A stretch of DNA of 64,000 bases from Bosea sp. BIWAKO-01 (GTDB lineage Bacteria; Pseudomonadota; Alphaproteobacteria; Rhizobiales; Beijerinckiaceae): positions 6,768,824-6,832,823 of the forward strand of contig NZ_BCQA01000001.1 of NCBI RefSeq assembly GCF_001748145.1, written 5' to 3'. The notes under the pieces are model-generated. The model was given only the letters and a program-made list of their open reading frames with translations. It was not told the DNA's origin and made no database searches. A program made the translations under genes and the position numbers. Shown one piece after another: positions 34,208-43,681 of this stretch. Numbering within the stretch: position 1 is the stretch's first letter; the number at the start of each line of letters is the position of its first letter.

Positions 34208-35529
34208 GTGCGGTTCTCCTCGATCGCTGACCACTTCGATGCCAATCAATGCGATCTCGTTTCTCGCTGGAAAGCCGTAGGCCAGTGGTTCGTGGAGCGC
34301 GGAGGCGTCGGCCTGGACCCCTATCAGAAGGTGGTGACAGGGCCGGTCGGTCCGAATGTGGAAGGCCTTCTCCGCGACGGAACGCCGATCGCCGGGGTCA
34401 ATTTCGCAAGCCAGGACTATCTGTCCCTCGCATGCCATCCGGCGATCGTCCAAGCGGCAAACCAAGCGATCGAGCGGTTTGGAGTTCACAGCGCCGGATC
34501 CGCAGCCCTCATGGGGAACACGTCGCTCTCGGTCGCACTGGAAGCGCGTATTGCCAGCCACCTTGGCTACAAGTTCTGTACCCTCTTTCCCATCGGCTGG
34601 GCCGCGGGCTACGGCGTCATCAAAACGCTCGTTCGCGAGACGGATCATGTCGTCATCGATATCCTCGCCCATGCCTGCCTGCAGGAGGGAGCAAGGGCCG
34701 CAACCGCGAATGTCAGCCGTTTCGCTCATCTATCGACCGCGGCCGTAGGGAAACGCCTGAAGCGGATTCGCGAAAACGATCCGAGGGCCGGCATTCTGGT
34801 CGTCACCGAGACCTTGTTCTCGATGGACAGCGATACGCCCGACATCGCCGCGCTCCAGGCCCTTTGCCGGGATTATGGAGCGACATTGCTCGTCGATTGC
34901 GCGCATGATCTCGGCGCCCTCGGCGAGCGCGGGCGCGGTGTCTTCCAGGCCCAGGACATGGTCGGCAAGGTCGACATCCTGATGGGTCATTCTCCAAAAC
35001 ATTCGCCTCCCCGGGCGGGTTTATCGCCTGCAACGAGGAAAGCCTGAAGTTCGCGCTACGGTCGAGTTGCGGGCCGTCGACCTTCACCAATGCGATGACA
35101 CCGATCCAGGCGGCCGTCATCGACGCCGCGCTCTCGATCATCGACAGCCCCGAAGGCGGCGAGCGGCGGGCTCGCCTCTTGTCCAATGTCGCTCTGCTCC
35201 GCGACAGGCTCGCCGCCGAGGACTTCCTGGTCCTGGGTCAGCCGAGCGCGATCGTGCCCGTCATTCTCGGGAATGCCTCGGTCTCGCGGCTGATGACGAG
35301 ATACGCGGCCGAGGAAGGCGGAATCGTCAATCTGGTCGAGTATCCGGCGGTTGCGCGCAATGCCTGCCGCTGGCGCATGCAGGTGATGGCCGATCACGCA
35401 GAGAACCACATCGATTCCATGGTCGAGATTGCCGTTTCTGCAAGGAAGCGAGCCCTTGCCCATGAGGAGGCCCTCGCCGCTTTCGACGATGCCTGGGCTT
35501 ACGGGTTGCCGGAACCTGCCTTGAGCTGA
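34208..35529 (+). pseudogene. Alpha-oxoamine synthase-like PLP enzyme with a -1 frameshift
   Basis: The gene begins at GTG 34208 and reads as an alpha-oxoamine synthase (KBL/8-amino-7-oxononanoate synthase/serine palmitoyltransferase/CqsA group): NFASQDYLSLACHPAIVQAA, FGVHSAGSAALMGNT, VDCAHDLGALGERGRG (the D-x-x-H PLP contact). After GACATCCTGATGGG at 34975-34986 one base is missing. The other frame continues correctly with S-F-S-K-T-F-A-S-P-G-G, containing the PLP lysine, then CNEESLKFALRSSCGPSTFTNAMTPIQAAVIDAAL to a stop at 35529. Restoring one base gives about 440 residues. As written the first frame ends at 35047 without the lysine. These enzymes condense an amino acid with an acyl-thioester. 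The missing base follows GGG, so homopolymer error is possible. Confidence 0.85.
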
Positions 35530-35577
35530 ATGCAGGGGCCAAGCGCGCACGCCGCCGGCTTTCGCAGAAGCCCCCCG

Positions 35578-36165
35578 TCAAAGCGAAACCAGGGTCCGCG
35601 CGGCCATCATGCTTGCCAGCAGACCAAGCACGGCCGCGCTGGCGCGATAGCCGATCCTGGCCTTGGCCGGGTCCTGCAGACTGCGCTGCAACGTGCTGCC
35701 GAGCAGCACCCAGCCGAAGCCGATCGCGACGATCTCCGCCGACAGCACGGCGAGCCACGGCAGCAGCGCCGAGAACCCTGCAGGGGCGGCGGGCAGAAGG
35801 GTGAAGGCGAAGATGAGCCCCTTCGGATTGAGCAGTGTCGTCAGGAACACGCGGACGAAGGTGATCGAACGGCCCTGAGCGAGAGGCAGGCTGCTGCGCT
35901 GCCAGAGCGCCGTCGCGAGGTAGACCAGATAGAGCGCAACGACAGCCTGGAGCGCCGTTGCGACGATCGGCAGGGATGCGATGAACGGTCCCAGGGCCAG
36001 GCGCAGGATGGCGATCGCCAGGAGATAGCCGAGGAGTTCGGCTGCAAGCAGAGCGGCGGACCGGCGCCAGCCGATCTCCGCGCCCGAGGTCGCGAGAAGC
36101 GTATTGGTCGGTCCCGGCGTCGCCAGAAGCGAGGCACAGACCGCGATGAAGGCCAGCAAGCTCAT
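35578..36165 (-). CDS. LysE/RhtB-family exporter
   Basis: 195 residues with about five to six hydrophobic segments. The LysE family motif G-P is present early (LLATPGPTNTLLATSGAEIGWRRS), and the FLTTLLNPKGLIFAFTLLP segment with N-P-K is the conserved second motif. It exports amino acids or related metabolites across the inner membrane. It is divergent from the LysR gene at 36320, which probably regulates it or the downstream aldolase genes. Its 3' end is convergent with the oxoamine synthase gene. Confidence 0.87.
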   Translation of the reverse strand: MSLLAFIAVCASLLATPGPTNTLLATSGAEIGWRRSAALLAAELLGYLLAIAILRLALGPFIASLPIVATALQAVVALYLVYLATALWQRSSLPLAQGRSITFVRVFLTTLLNPKGLIFAFTLLPAAPAGFSALLPWLAVLSAEIVAIGFGWVLLGSTLQRSLQDPAKARIGYRASAAVLGLLASMMAARTLVSL

Positions 36166-36319
36166 GCCGAGTTGATGCCGCAGGCAGGCCCTCCCCGCCT
36201 TGATCTCGATCAGATTCCTGCGGTCCGCCCAGGCCGCCGCGCAAATGCGGCAGACTCGTCAGAGCAAGCGCCTTCGTGGCAGGGTTCGCCGTCCGAAGCA
36301 GCCGATCACGGAGCGGGCG

Positions 36320-37255
36320 TTGAACCTCCGCCAACTCACCTATTTCGTCCGTGTGGTTGAGGCCGCCAATATGACGCGCGCGGCCGATGAGCTGCGGATC
36401 GCGCAACCGGCGCTTGGCATGCAGATCAAGCAGCTCGAGGAAGGGCTTGGCGTCACGCTGCTGACGCGCCATTCGCGCGGCGTCTCCCCGACGGCCGCCG
36501 GCGAGAAGCTGTTCCGGCGCGCCGTCGAGATCCTCGACCTCGTCGCGCTGACGCGCCGCGAACTGCGCGAGGACGCGCGCGAGGCCGTGCGCTTCGGCCT
36601 GACCCCGAGCCTGATGCAGATCATCGGCGCGGAGCTGCTGCTGCGGGTCTCGGAGCGCGCGCCTGACCTCGCCATCAGCCTGACCGAAGAGATGAGCCAT
36701 CTTCTGGTCGACAGCCTGCATCGGGCCGAGCTCGACCTGATCCTGGCCTATGAGGTTCCGGACGCACCCGGCTGCTGGAGGCGCGCGCTCTACCAGGAAG
36801 ACCTCGTTCTCGTCACCGCGACGGGAGACCGGGACACGGCGCCGATCAGCTTCACCGAGGCTCTCGCCCACCCCCTCATCCTGCCGGAGCCGCGCGATGG
36901 CGTGCGCTCCCTCGTCGAGAAGACCGCCACCGAACATGGGCTCGTCCTCCGGCTCGCACATGAGGTCCGTTCGATTTCCGGCATCAAGACGCTGGTCGCA
37001 CGCGGGCCTGCGGCCGGCATCCTGCCCTATGGCACCGTGCTCGCGGAGGTCGCGGCCGGGACCTTGTCGGCCCGCCCGATCGTCGCACCGGTCCTCAGGC
37101 GCACGCTTTATCTCGCAGGCTCCCGCAAGGCCGGGCAGCTTGCCGCGCTCCCGATCATCCGCGACGCCGTTACTGCGGCGATGACGACGCTGTCAGCGGC
37201 GGTGATCGGGTTGGGGCACCCGCTACCGGCCGTCGAGCCACAGCAAAACGCTTAG
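36320..37255 (+). CDS. LysR-family transcriptional regulator
   Basis: About 311 residues from TTG 36320 (MNLRQLTYFVRVVEAA), preceded by GGAG at 7-8 bases; the open frame extends upstream without similarity. The helix-turn-helix is NMTRAADELRIAQPALGMQIKQLEEGLGVTLLTRHSRGVSPTAAGE. The effector domain contains FGLTPSLMQIIGAELLLRV and ends with IIRDAVTAAMTTL. The N-terminal form (LRQLTYFVRVVEAANMTRAA) resembles LysR regulators such as NAC and CynR-type ones. It lies just upstream of the class II aldolase and Bug protein genes and is divergent from the LysE-type exporter gene. Confidence 0.88.
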   Translation: MNLRQLTYFVRVVEAANMTRAADELRIAQPALGMQIKQLEEGLGVTLLTRHSRGVSPTAAGEKLFRRAVEILDLVALTRRELREDAREAVRFGLTPSLMQIIGAELLLRVSERAPDLAISLTEEMSHLLVDSLHRAELDLILAYEVPDAPGCWRRALYQEDLVLVTATGDRDTAPISFTEALAHPLILPEPRDGVRSLVEKTATEHGLVLRLAHEVRSISGIKTLVARGPAAGILPYGTVLAEVAAGTLSARPIVAPVLRRTLYLAGSRKAGQLAALPIIRDAVTAAMTTLSAAVIGLGHPLPAVEPQQNA

Positions 37256-37350
37256 CGCTGACCTAAGCGCTTCGCATTGGATTTCGCCCGGCAGAATGAG
37301 TGAACCTGCGTCAGTCGCGCAGATCCGCGCATTTCAATCGAGGGCGTCCC

Positions 37351-38121
37351 ATGCTGTCGAATGCGCCTGCCGGGACCAGCGAGGCTCCGCTCCAACAGTT
37401 TTCCCCGGAGCGGGATGCAGTGATCGCCGAGATCGTTCTCGCGAGCCGCATTCTCGCCCGCGAAGGCATCGTCGACAGTTTTGGACATGTCTCGGCGCGC
37501 CATCCCGATCGCAGGGACCATTACCTGATGCCGAGGACCCGTGCGGCCGAGCTGGTCACACCTGAGGATGTGCTCGCCTTCGACCGCGAGGATGCCCTCG
37601 TCTCGGTGACGCAGGCCCGCATCTTCGCCGAACGCAGCATCCATGGCGCGATCTACCGCGCACGCCCGGATGTGCAGGCCATCTGTCACCACCATGCCCC
37701 GGCGATGATGCCGTTCTGCACGAGCGATGCCGCACTCGTTCCCGTCTTCCATCTCGGGGCGACCATGGGCGCAACGGTGCCGCTCTGGGACAGCCAGGAT
37801 GAGTTCGGCGACACGAACCTGATCGTCTCGTCGCAGGCGCAGGGAGATTCGCTTGCGCGTGCCCTTGGGTCGAACTGGACCGTGCTGATGCGCGGCCACG
37901 GCGCCACCGTCGCAGGCCGCTCGCTCCGCGAAATGACCTTTCGGGCGATCTACGGCGCCCGCAACGCCGAGGTTCAGCTGAAGGCTGCCCAGCTCGGCAC
38001 GGTTCGCCGACTGACGGCCGCTGAAGCGTTTTCCGCGGCCGAATTCAACCTGACGCCCTTCGCCATGGACCGCGCCTGGGAGCAATGGACCCGGCATGTC
38101 GACGCGCCCACGCCATTCTGA
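37351..38121 (+). CDS. Class II aldolase/adducin family protein
   Basis: 256 residues from ATG 37351, with GAGGG upstream; a start at GTG 37300 is possible. Class II aldolase features are ASRILAREGIVDSFGHVSARHPDRRDHYLMPR, the zinc-binding HHH in QAICHHHAPAMMPF, and the later LMRGHGATVAG (third His). The family includes fuculose- and rhamnulose-phosphate aldolases, ribulose-phosphate epimerase and decarboxylases of aromatic hydroxy acids; this one resembles the group often encoded with Bug-type binding proteins. It is cytoplasmic and zinc-dependent. The binding-protein gene begins 42 bases downstream, so they are likely one operon. Confidence 0.88.
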   Translation: MLSNAPAGTSEAPLQQFSPERDAVIAEIVLASRILAREGIVDSFGHVSARHPDRRDHYLMPRTRAAELVTPEDVLAFDREDALVSVTQARIFAERSIHGAIYRARPDVQAICHHHAPAMMPFCTSDAALVPVFHLGATMGATVPLWDSQDEFGDTNLIVSSQAQGDSLARALGSNWTVLMRGHGATVAGRSLREMTFRAIYGARNAEVQLKAAQLGTVRRLTAAEAFSAAEFNLTPFAMDRAWEQWTRHVDAPTPF

Positions 38122-38163
38122 GCACCGACCCAACGACACCGAACAACTGGATGGGAGGTCACC

Positions 38164-39150
38164 ATGTCCGAGCCGATGTCTCGCCGCGCCGCTCTGGCTC
38201 TCCTCGGTGCGGGGTCCCTCGCCCTGCCGGCGATCGCCCAGAACCAGACCGGCTATCCCGCCAGGCAGATCCTGCTGATCGTGCCCTACCCGGCCGGAGG
38301 CGCGGTCGATCTCGCCGCGCGGCTCGTCGCCGAGAAACTGCGGGTCGAATTCGGCCAGCCGGTCGTCGTCGAGAACCGGCCCGGCGCCAACGGCATGGTC
38401 GGGGCAGCCGCCGTCGCGCGGGCGGAGCCTGACGGCTACACGCTGCTGATGGCGCCGCGCGAGGTCTTTGGCATCAACCCGATCCTGATGCCGCAGCAGG
38501 CACTCGATGGGAAACGGGACTTCGCCCATGTCGGGGTGGTCGCGACGGGCCCCTATGTGCTGGTCGTCAATCCCGCACTCGGCGTCACCAGCTTCGCCGA
38601 ATTCGTCGCCCTCGCGAAGCAACGCGAGCTGCCCTATGCCAGCTTCGGCAAGGGCAGCATGGCCCATCTCAACATCGAGGCGCTGGCGCGCAGGCTCGGG
38701 GTCAAGATGGTGCATGTGCCCTATCGCGGTGCGCCGCCGGCCGTCACAGCGGTGGCGACGGGCGAAGTCGCGCTGACCATCTCCACGCCGCCGGCCGCGA
38801 TTTCCCTCATGCAGGACGGAAAGCTGAAGGCGCTCGCCGTTGGCAACGCGCGCCGACTGCGCGACATGAGCGAGGTGCCGACGATGACGGAACTCGGCCT
38901 CTCCGATGATCCGCTGATCCCGAATTTCTTCGGCCTCGTTGCCCCCGCCGGGACTCCAGCGCCGATCGTCGAGCGCCTGAATGCGGCCGCCGCGCGCGCG
39001 ATCATGGCGCCCGATATCGCGACAAGGCTCGCCGCCAGCGGGCTCGACCCCGCTCCCGGCTCCCCCCAGGACATGGCGCGCCTGGTCAACGGGGACATCG
39101 AGCGTTTCGGCCGGCTGATCCGCGAACTGGATATCAAGGTCACGGACTAG
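38164..39150 (+). CDS. Bug-family periplasmic binding protein (tripartite tricarboxylate transporter type)
   Basis: 328 residues. The N-terminus MSRRAALALLGAGSLALPAIA is a signal peptide with twin arginine (Tat or Sec). Bug/TctC signatures are YPARQILLIVPYPAGGAVDLAARLVAEKL, VVVENRPGANGMVGAAAVARAEPDGYTLLM, VPYRGAPPAVTAVATGEV and FGLVAPAGTPAPIVERLNAA. It binds carboxylates in the periplasm. No TctA or TctB membrane genes are adjacent, so it depends on a transporter elsewhere or serves as a sensor component. The stop codon is immediately followed by copy B of the 101-bp repeat. Confidence 0.92.
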   Translation: MSEPMSRRAALALLGAGSLALPAIAQNQTGYPARQILLIVPYPAGGAVDLAARLVAEKLRVEFGQPVVVENRPGANGMVGAAAVARAEPDGYTLLMAPREVFGINPILMPQQALDGKRDFAHVGVVATGPYVLVVNPALGVTSFAEFVALAKQRELPYASFGKGSMAHLNIEALARRLGVKMVHVPYRGAPPAVTAVATGEVALTISTPPAAISLMQDGKLKALAVGNARRLRDMSEVPTMTELGLSDDPLIPNFFGLVAPAGTPAPIVERLNAAAARAIMAPDIATRLAASGLDPAPGSPQDMARLVNGDIERFGRLIRELDIKVTD

Positions 39151-39251
39151 ATCATCGGACAGGAAATCGTATCCGATCAGATGACCTAACCCTTTGTGTT
39201 TTCATCAATTTTTCTTCGAACCGCGATCCACTTTTCGGGCTGATGCTCTAG
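39151..39251. repeat. 101-bp intergenic repeat, copy B
   Basis: The segment begins at the base after the stop of the Bug protein gene (ATCATCGGACAGG...) and ends CTGATGCTCTAG. It aligns without gaps to copy A (9511-9611), with CCACTTTTCGGG fully conserved. The outer stem is partly lost here (CATCA/TGATG remain), suggesting an older or diverged copy. Confidence 0.8.
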
Positions 39252-39334
39252 ATTTTTCACCCGGCGGGACGGCAGGCGTCGGCTGCCCGACATGCGCTTC
39301 TCAAGCGCGAGGCACATGACGAGTGATCCGCCGG

Positions 39335-40348
39335 TTACTCCGCGCCGGGCAATGGCGCGTCGGGATGGACCAGCCCGGCCTCCCGCAGCTCCCGCCAGAA
39401 CGCGGCAGGCACCACCTCCTGCAGCGCAGCCCGGTCTTCGGCGATGCGGCTCGGCTGGCTGGCGCCGGGGATCACCGCAGCGACGGCGGGATTGGCGAGC
39501 GAAAACTGCAGGCCGGCCGCCTTCATGCTGACGCCGTGGCGATCGGCGATGGCCTTGATGCGCGCGACCTTGGCGCGGATCTCCGTCGTCATCGGTGCGT
39601 ATTCGAAGTTCGGGCCGCCGACCAGGGCACCGGAGCTGTAGGGGCCGCCGACGACGATGCCGAGCCCGCGCTCGGTGACCAGCGGCATCACGCGCTGGAG
39701 GGCGCGCGCATGGTCGAGCAGCGTGTAGCGTCCCGCCAGCAGGAAGCCGTCTGGGCGCGGACCGTCGAGCCCGAGCAGCAGCTCGATCGGCTCCACCCGG
39801 TTGACACCGAGGCCCCAGCCCTTGATCACGCCTTCGTCGCGCAGCCGGTCGAGGGCCCTGAAGGCGCCCTTGCGCGACGCCTCGAACACGCCGAGCCATT
39901 CATCGCCGTAGAAATCCTGGGCGACATCATGGACCCAGACGATCTCGATGCGATCGGTCTTCAGTCGCTTCAGGCTGTCCTCGATGGATCGCAATGTTGC
40001 GGCCTCCGAATAGTCGTTCACGATCCTGTTGGGGCGGCCGTGCTTGAAGACCTCGCCCTTCTCGCCGAGGTCTCGCGCACTGACATCCTCGATCTCGTCG
40101 AGGATGACGCGGCCGACCTTGGTACTGATGACGTATTCATCGCGCGGCCGGCCATTGAGCGCCTCGCCCATGCGGATTTCGGCGAGGCCGGCCCCGTAAA
40201 AGGGAGCGTTGTCGAAATAGCGGATGCCGTCCTTCCAGGCAGCCTCGACCGTCGCGAGCGCCTCCTGCTCGGGAATGTCGCGGAACATGTTTCCAAGCGG
40301 GGCGGCGCCGAAGCCGAGCTTGCCCGGAAGAATACCCTTGAGTGACAT
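39335..40348 (-). CDS. Aldo/keto reductase (D-threo-aldose 1-dehydrogenase/L-fucose dehydrogenase-like)
   Basis: 337 residues. AKR features are GFGAAPLGNMF near the N-terminus, the tetrad region DGIRYFDNAPFYGAGLAEIRMGEAL with catalytic Asp and Tyr, VISTKVGRV (Lys), and VWVHDVAQD (His). The phrase DNAPFYGAGLAE is characteristic of the D-threo-aldose/L-fucose/pyridoxal dehydrogenase subgroup, as opposed to the potassium channel-like subgroup. It uses NAD(P) in the cytoplasm to oxidise an aldose to a lactone. It is convergent with the class II aldolase/Bug operon and may take part in sugar catabolism with the aldolase. Confidence 0.88.
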   Translation of the reverse strand: MSLKGILPGKLGFGAAPLGNMFRDIPEQEALATVEAAWKDGIRYFDNAPFYGAGLAEIRMGEALNGRPRDEYVISTKVGRVILDEIEDVSARDLGEKGEVFKHGRPNRIVNDYSEAATLRSIEDSLKRLKTDRIEIVWVHDVAQDFYGDEWLGVFEASRKGAFRALDRLRDEGVIKGWGLGVNRVEPIELLLGLDGPRPDGFLLAGRYTLLDHARALQRVMPLVTERGLGIVVGGPYSSGALVGGPNFEYAPMTTEIRAKVARIKAIADRHGVSMKAAGLQFSLANPAVAAVIPGASQPSRIAEDRAALQEVVPAAFWRELREAGLVHPDAPLPGAE

Positions 40349-40903
40349 GGTCTGATCCTTTCGTTGGAATACCCGGTCGCTTCAGTCAGGCAACCCGCAG
40401 AGCGTCGAGCATGAGCGCGCAGCGGTCCGCGGGGTCGGCAATCTTCGCATGGTATAGGATTTCGATCCGGCACAGGCGCAGCGGCTCGTGACCATCGCAC
40501 CGAACAGCGATGTCGTTGCGCCCGGCATCAGGCTGCGCCTCATGCTCTGCGGCACCGATCTGGCCGAGACCGGCGTCATCTCCGGCACGGCTGCGATGGT
40601 GCTGGGTCGCATCCTCGCCCGCCGGACAACCTCGTCGTGCACCACCTGATGGATGCCGACCGCCCGGAGACCCCGGATTGCGTCTCCCGGGAGCGGTACG
40701 AACGGCTCAGGCATATGAACATGCTGCCGCCCGGCACGCTGCGCGCCCCTTTTCGCGCCGATGCTTTTTGGGCCCATTCGGCACGCCGATCGGCAACCCC
40801 GCTGGTGCGATCGGCCAGCGCCACATGAGGCCGGGATGCCTCGCCTGCTCCGATACCTTGAGAACGCCGCCGTTGCCGAGGGAAACGTCCACCGGAGGTT
40901 GCC
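40349..40903. other. 555 bases of gene debris between the AKR and NRPS-like genes
   Basis: No complete gene is visible. Short protein-like stretches occur in different frames of the plus strand: DPAQAQRLVTIAPNSDVVAPG with GIRLRLMLCGTDLAETGVIS (about 40462-40590), and DNLVVHHLMDADRPETPDC with RERYERLRHMNMLPPGTL (about 40620-40745). On the minus strand HEPLRLCRIEILYHAKIAD runs to a stop near 40384. Each looks coding-like but they do not connect. I read this as remnants of one or two decayed genes; none is identifiable. Confidence 0.4.
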
Positions 40904-43681
40904 CTATCCTCCGCTCGCCAGGAAGGCGTGCTCGATCAAGGGGCGGTTATGGGCGAGGTGCGGTTCAATCAGCATATCGAGATGCCCGCCGGCGATCGGG
41001 ACCACGTTCAGATCGGTAAAGAGCTCGCCCCAGCCCAGATCTGACGGGGCGCCGGGCCGGCAGCATCGAAACAGGGTGGCGGCGATCGGTAGCGCGGTCT
41101 TCGGTTTCTCGCGCCAATGGTGGAAAGCGCGCATGCGCAGCACCTCCTCGAGCTCGAGGCGCAGAATGAAGCGTGGCCGGGCGAGGATCTCCCATTTCAA
41201 CCGCTCGATGCCGCGGGCGAGCCGCGCCTCTGCGCCGAAACGGGCAAAGATCTTCGCGACGGCCCGCAACATCATGCGATCGATGGTCACCCGGTGCGCC
41301 CGGACGCGCTGCACCGTGCGGGCAATCGTCTCCGCGTAGCTGTCGTGCCCGGGGCCGATATTGGTGTCGAGGATTCCCAGGAAGGTGACCGACCGGCCCG
41401 CAGCGACAAGCGCGGAAGCGACCTCGAAGGCGACGCCGCCGCCCAGGGAATACCCGATGAGCTTCACATTGCCTTCCGGCTGGGCGTGTTTGATCTGATC
41501 GACGACGGCAGCCACCATCCGGGGTATCGTTCCCTGTCCAGCCAGCAGGTCTTTCAGGTTCTCGTAGCGCACGGCGACAACCCGGGCGGCCTTGCCCATC
41601 TCCAGCCCGAAGGCAGCAAGGCTTGGGCCGTAGCCGATCGATCCCGGCACGATGAACAGGACGGGCCGCGTGTCGGAGGAGACAGGCGGATGTCTGGTGG
41701 CCTCGTCGCCAGACGCGGCCCTGACGATATCGGCAAAACTCATGTCGATGGTGAACAGGTCCAGATCGAGTTCCCGCCCAAGAGCCTCCTCGAGTTCCAT
41801 GACGAATTGCAGCAGCTTCAGGGAATCGCCACCCGCTTCATCCCAGCGGCTGCCTCCCGCTCCCTTGCGTTGGAGCATCCGCTCCCACAGGCTCCCAACC
41901 ACCGCCTCGACAGCATCAGGGTTTCCCATCTGTCGGGCATCGCGAACATCATCGTTGTCCTTGGGCGGGCGCAGCGCGCGATCCAGCTCCCGCAGTCCGA
42001 TGCTGTCGATCTTGCCGCCCCGAAGCCGTGGCAATTCGGCAAGACTATGCAGTCGCGTCGGATGGACAGCGGCCGGCAGCGCCCGCCTGATCAGTGCGCG
42101 CAGTTCAGGGATCAGGTCGGAGCCTGGCTGTTCCTCGGGAACGACAAAGGCCACCAGTTCGTTCGTGTCCGTCACGACCGCGACGGCGTCACGAATGCCG
42201 GGCGCGCGCCGCAGGACAAGTTCGAGTTCGGCCGGCTCGACCCGCCGTCCATTGATCTTGATCTGGCGCCCTTTACGTCCAACGATCCGCATCAAGCCGG
42301 TTTCGTCCACCGTGACGAGATCACCCGTTGCGAAGACCCGAAGCTGAGGATCGAGCAGGCTCTCCTGAAGCGGGAGATTTCTCCCGCGTTCCCAATATCC
42401 AAGGGCGACGTAGCTGCTGCGGACCAGCAGCTCGCCCTCCTCCCCCGGAGCAACCGGGTCTCCGTTCTCATCCACGACGGCATAGTCGACGCCGGGCAGG
42501 ACGAAACCGACCGGAACCGTTGCACCGTGTTCCGGATAGTCCCTGGGCAGGAACCACTGTGTTCCCGTGCTCTCGGTCGATAAATAGCTGATCTGGATGA
42601 AGCAGGATTCCGGCACTGCCGCGCGGAGGCGATCGATATCGGCCCAGAGCACCCTTTCGCCGCCGACCCGCACGACGCGGAGCGAGGCAAACATGTCGGG
42701 CTGAGCACCATTCATCAAGACGCGCAGCAAGGCCGGCACGAGATAGGCGACCGTCACCCGCCACCTCTGGAAATGCTCGCGAACGGCGCGAATGCCGGCG
42801 CTCTCAACGTCCAGAAGATACAATGTCGCGCCGCAGAGCATCGGGGTCATCATTTCACGGCATCCCGCGATGGTCGCAGGCCCGGTGAGCGGCATGAAGA
42901 CATCATCGGGGCCGATATGGCCGGCATTTACATATTGCTGCACGCGCTGGAGGAGCGCGCGCTGGCTGTTGACCACGCCCTTGGGCGTTCCGGTGCTGCC
43001 CGATGTGTAGAGAACGATGGCCGGCGCATCGACGGAGATCTGGGATGACGATGGCACGACGCTGCCAGGCGGCGCCTCCGCGAGACATTTTGCCGGGTCG
43101 ATCCATCGCAGCCGCACCGCATCTGGCCAGTCCTGCGGTTCGCCAGCGCCGACCCTCACGATGGCCTTCAGGCCCGCATCCGCCGCAATGGCCGCCAGGC
43201 GCGGCACCGGGTCCCGCGGATTGAGCGGCACCGCAGGCCTGCCCGAGCGCATGGCGGCCAGCATGGCCACCGGGTACCAGAGGGCGTTGCCGAGAAGCAG
43301 TCCGACGGCCTCGCCGGGCACGACCGCCTCGGCGATGACAGCGGCCAGGATCTGGACCGCCTGCAGCAGTTCCTGAAAGGTCAGCGATGTCGTGCCGTCA
43401 CTGAGTGCGAGCTTGTCTGCGTGCGTCTGGACAACCCGTTCCAGATGCTCGAATGCCGACACATCCGAGAAATCGTCGCTCATCCCTGCGAAGGGACGGT
43501 CCGTCGGGCCATCCCTGTCGAGGGCGCGCGCCGGTGCCCCCGCCCAGGTCACATCGTCCAGGATGACGTTTCGGGCGGTGGTTGCGTCCTGCGGCCTCCC
43601 ATCATCTGGAATGGACCGCACGGCATGAGAAGGTGAACCTTCTGAACGTCGGCGCCCGATCGCTTCCAACATTGCCCCCAT
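40904..43681 (-). CDS. Stand-alone adenylation-carrier-thioesterase protein (NRPS-like A-PCP-TE)
   Basis: 925 residues with three domains in order. The adenylation domain (about 75-570) has A3 LYTSGSTGTPKG (224-235), A5-like STESTGTQW, A7 ATGDL (451-455), A8 GRKGRQIKINGRRVEPAE and the A10 lysine in RGGKIDS (about 557). The carrier domain (about 585-655) has the phosphopantetheine serine in DEAGGDSLKLL (Ser620). The thioesterase domain (about 672-925) has GYSLGGG (nucleophile Ser745) and the terminal catalytic His in IAGGHLDML. There is no condensation, reductase or second module. It would activate one amino or carboxylic acid, hold it on the carrier and release or dimerise it with the TE. The start is taken as ATG 43681; ATG 43483 (MSDDFSDV) is possible. 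No phosphopantetheinyl transferase is nearby. Confidence 0.88.
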   Translation of the reverse strand: MGAMLEAIGRRRSEGSPSHAVRSIPDDGRPQDATTARNVILDDVTWAGAPARALDRDGPTDRPFAGMSDDFSDVSAFEHLERVVQTHADKLALSDGTTSLTFQELLQAVQILAAVIAEAVVPGEAVGLLLGNALWYPVAMLAAMRSGRPAVPLNPRDPVPRLAAIAADAGLKAIVRVGAGEPQDWPDAVRLRWIDPAKCLAEAPPGSVVPSSSQISVDAPAIVLYTSGSTGTPKGVVNSQRALLQRVQQYVNAGHIGPDDVFMPLTGPATIAGCREMMTPMLCGATLYLLDVESAGIRAVREHFQRWRVTVAYLVPALLRVLMNGAQPDMFASLRVVRVGGERVLWADIDRLRAAVPESCFIQISYLSTESTGTQWFLPRDYPEHGATVPVGFVLPGVDYAVVDENGDPVAPGEEGELLVRSSYVALGYWERGRNLPLQESLLDPQLRVFATGDLVTVDETGLMRIVGRKGRQIKINGRRVEPAELELVLRRAPGIRDAVAVVTDTNELVAFVVPEEQPGSDLIPELRALIRRALPAAVHPTRLHSLAELPRLRGGKIDSIGLRELDRALRPPKDNDDVRDARQMGNPDAVEAVVGSLWERMLQRKGAGGSRWDEAGGDSLKLLQFVMELEEALGRELDLDLFTIDMSFADIVRAASGDEATRHPPVSSDTRPVLFIVPGSIGYGPSLAAFGLEMGKAARVVAVRYENLKDLLAGQGTIPRMVAAVVDQIKHAQPEGNVKLIGYSLGGGVAFEVASALVAAGRSVTFLGILDTNIGPGHDSYAETIARTVQRVRAHRVTIDRMMLRAVAKIFARFGAEARLARGIERLKWEILARPRFILRLELEEVLRMRAFHHWREKPKTALPIAATLFRCCRPGAPSDLGWGELFTDLNVVPIAGGHLDMLIEPHLAHNRPLIEHAFLASGG

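Noticed and set aside
38164..39150. A complete tripartite tricarboxylate transporter
   Set aside because: Only the binding protein is present; there are no TctA- or TctB-like membrane genes beside it.
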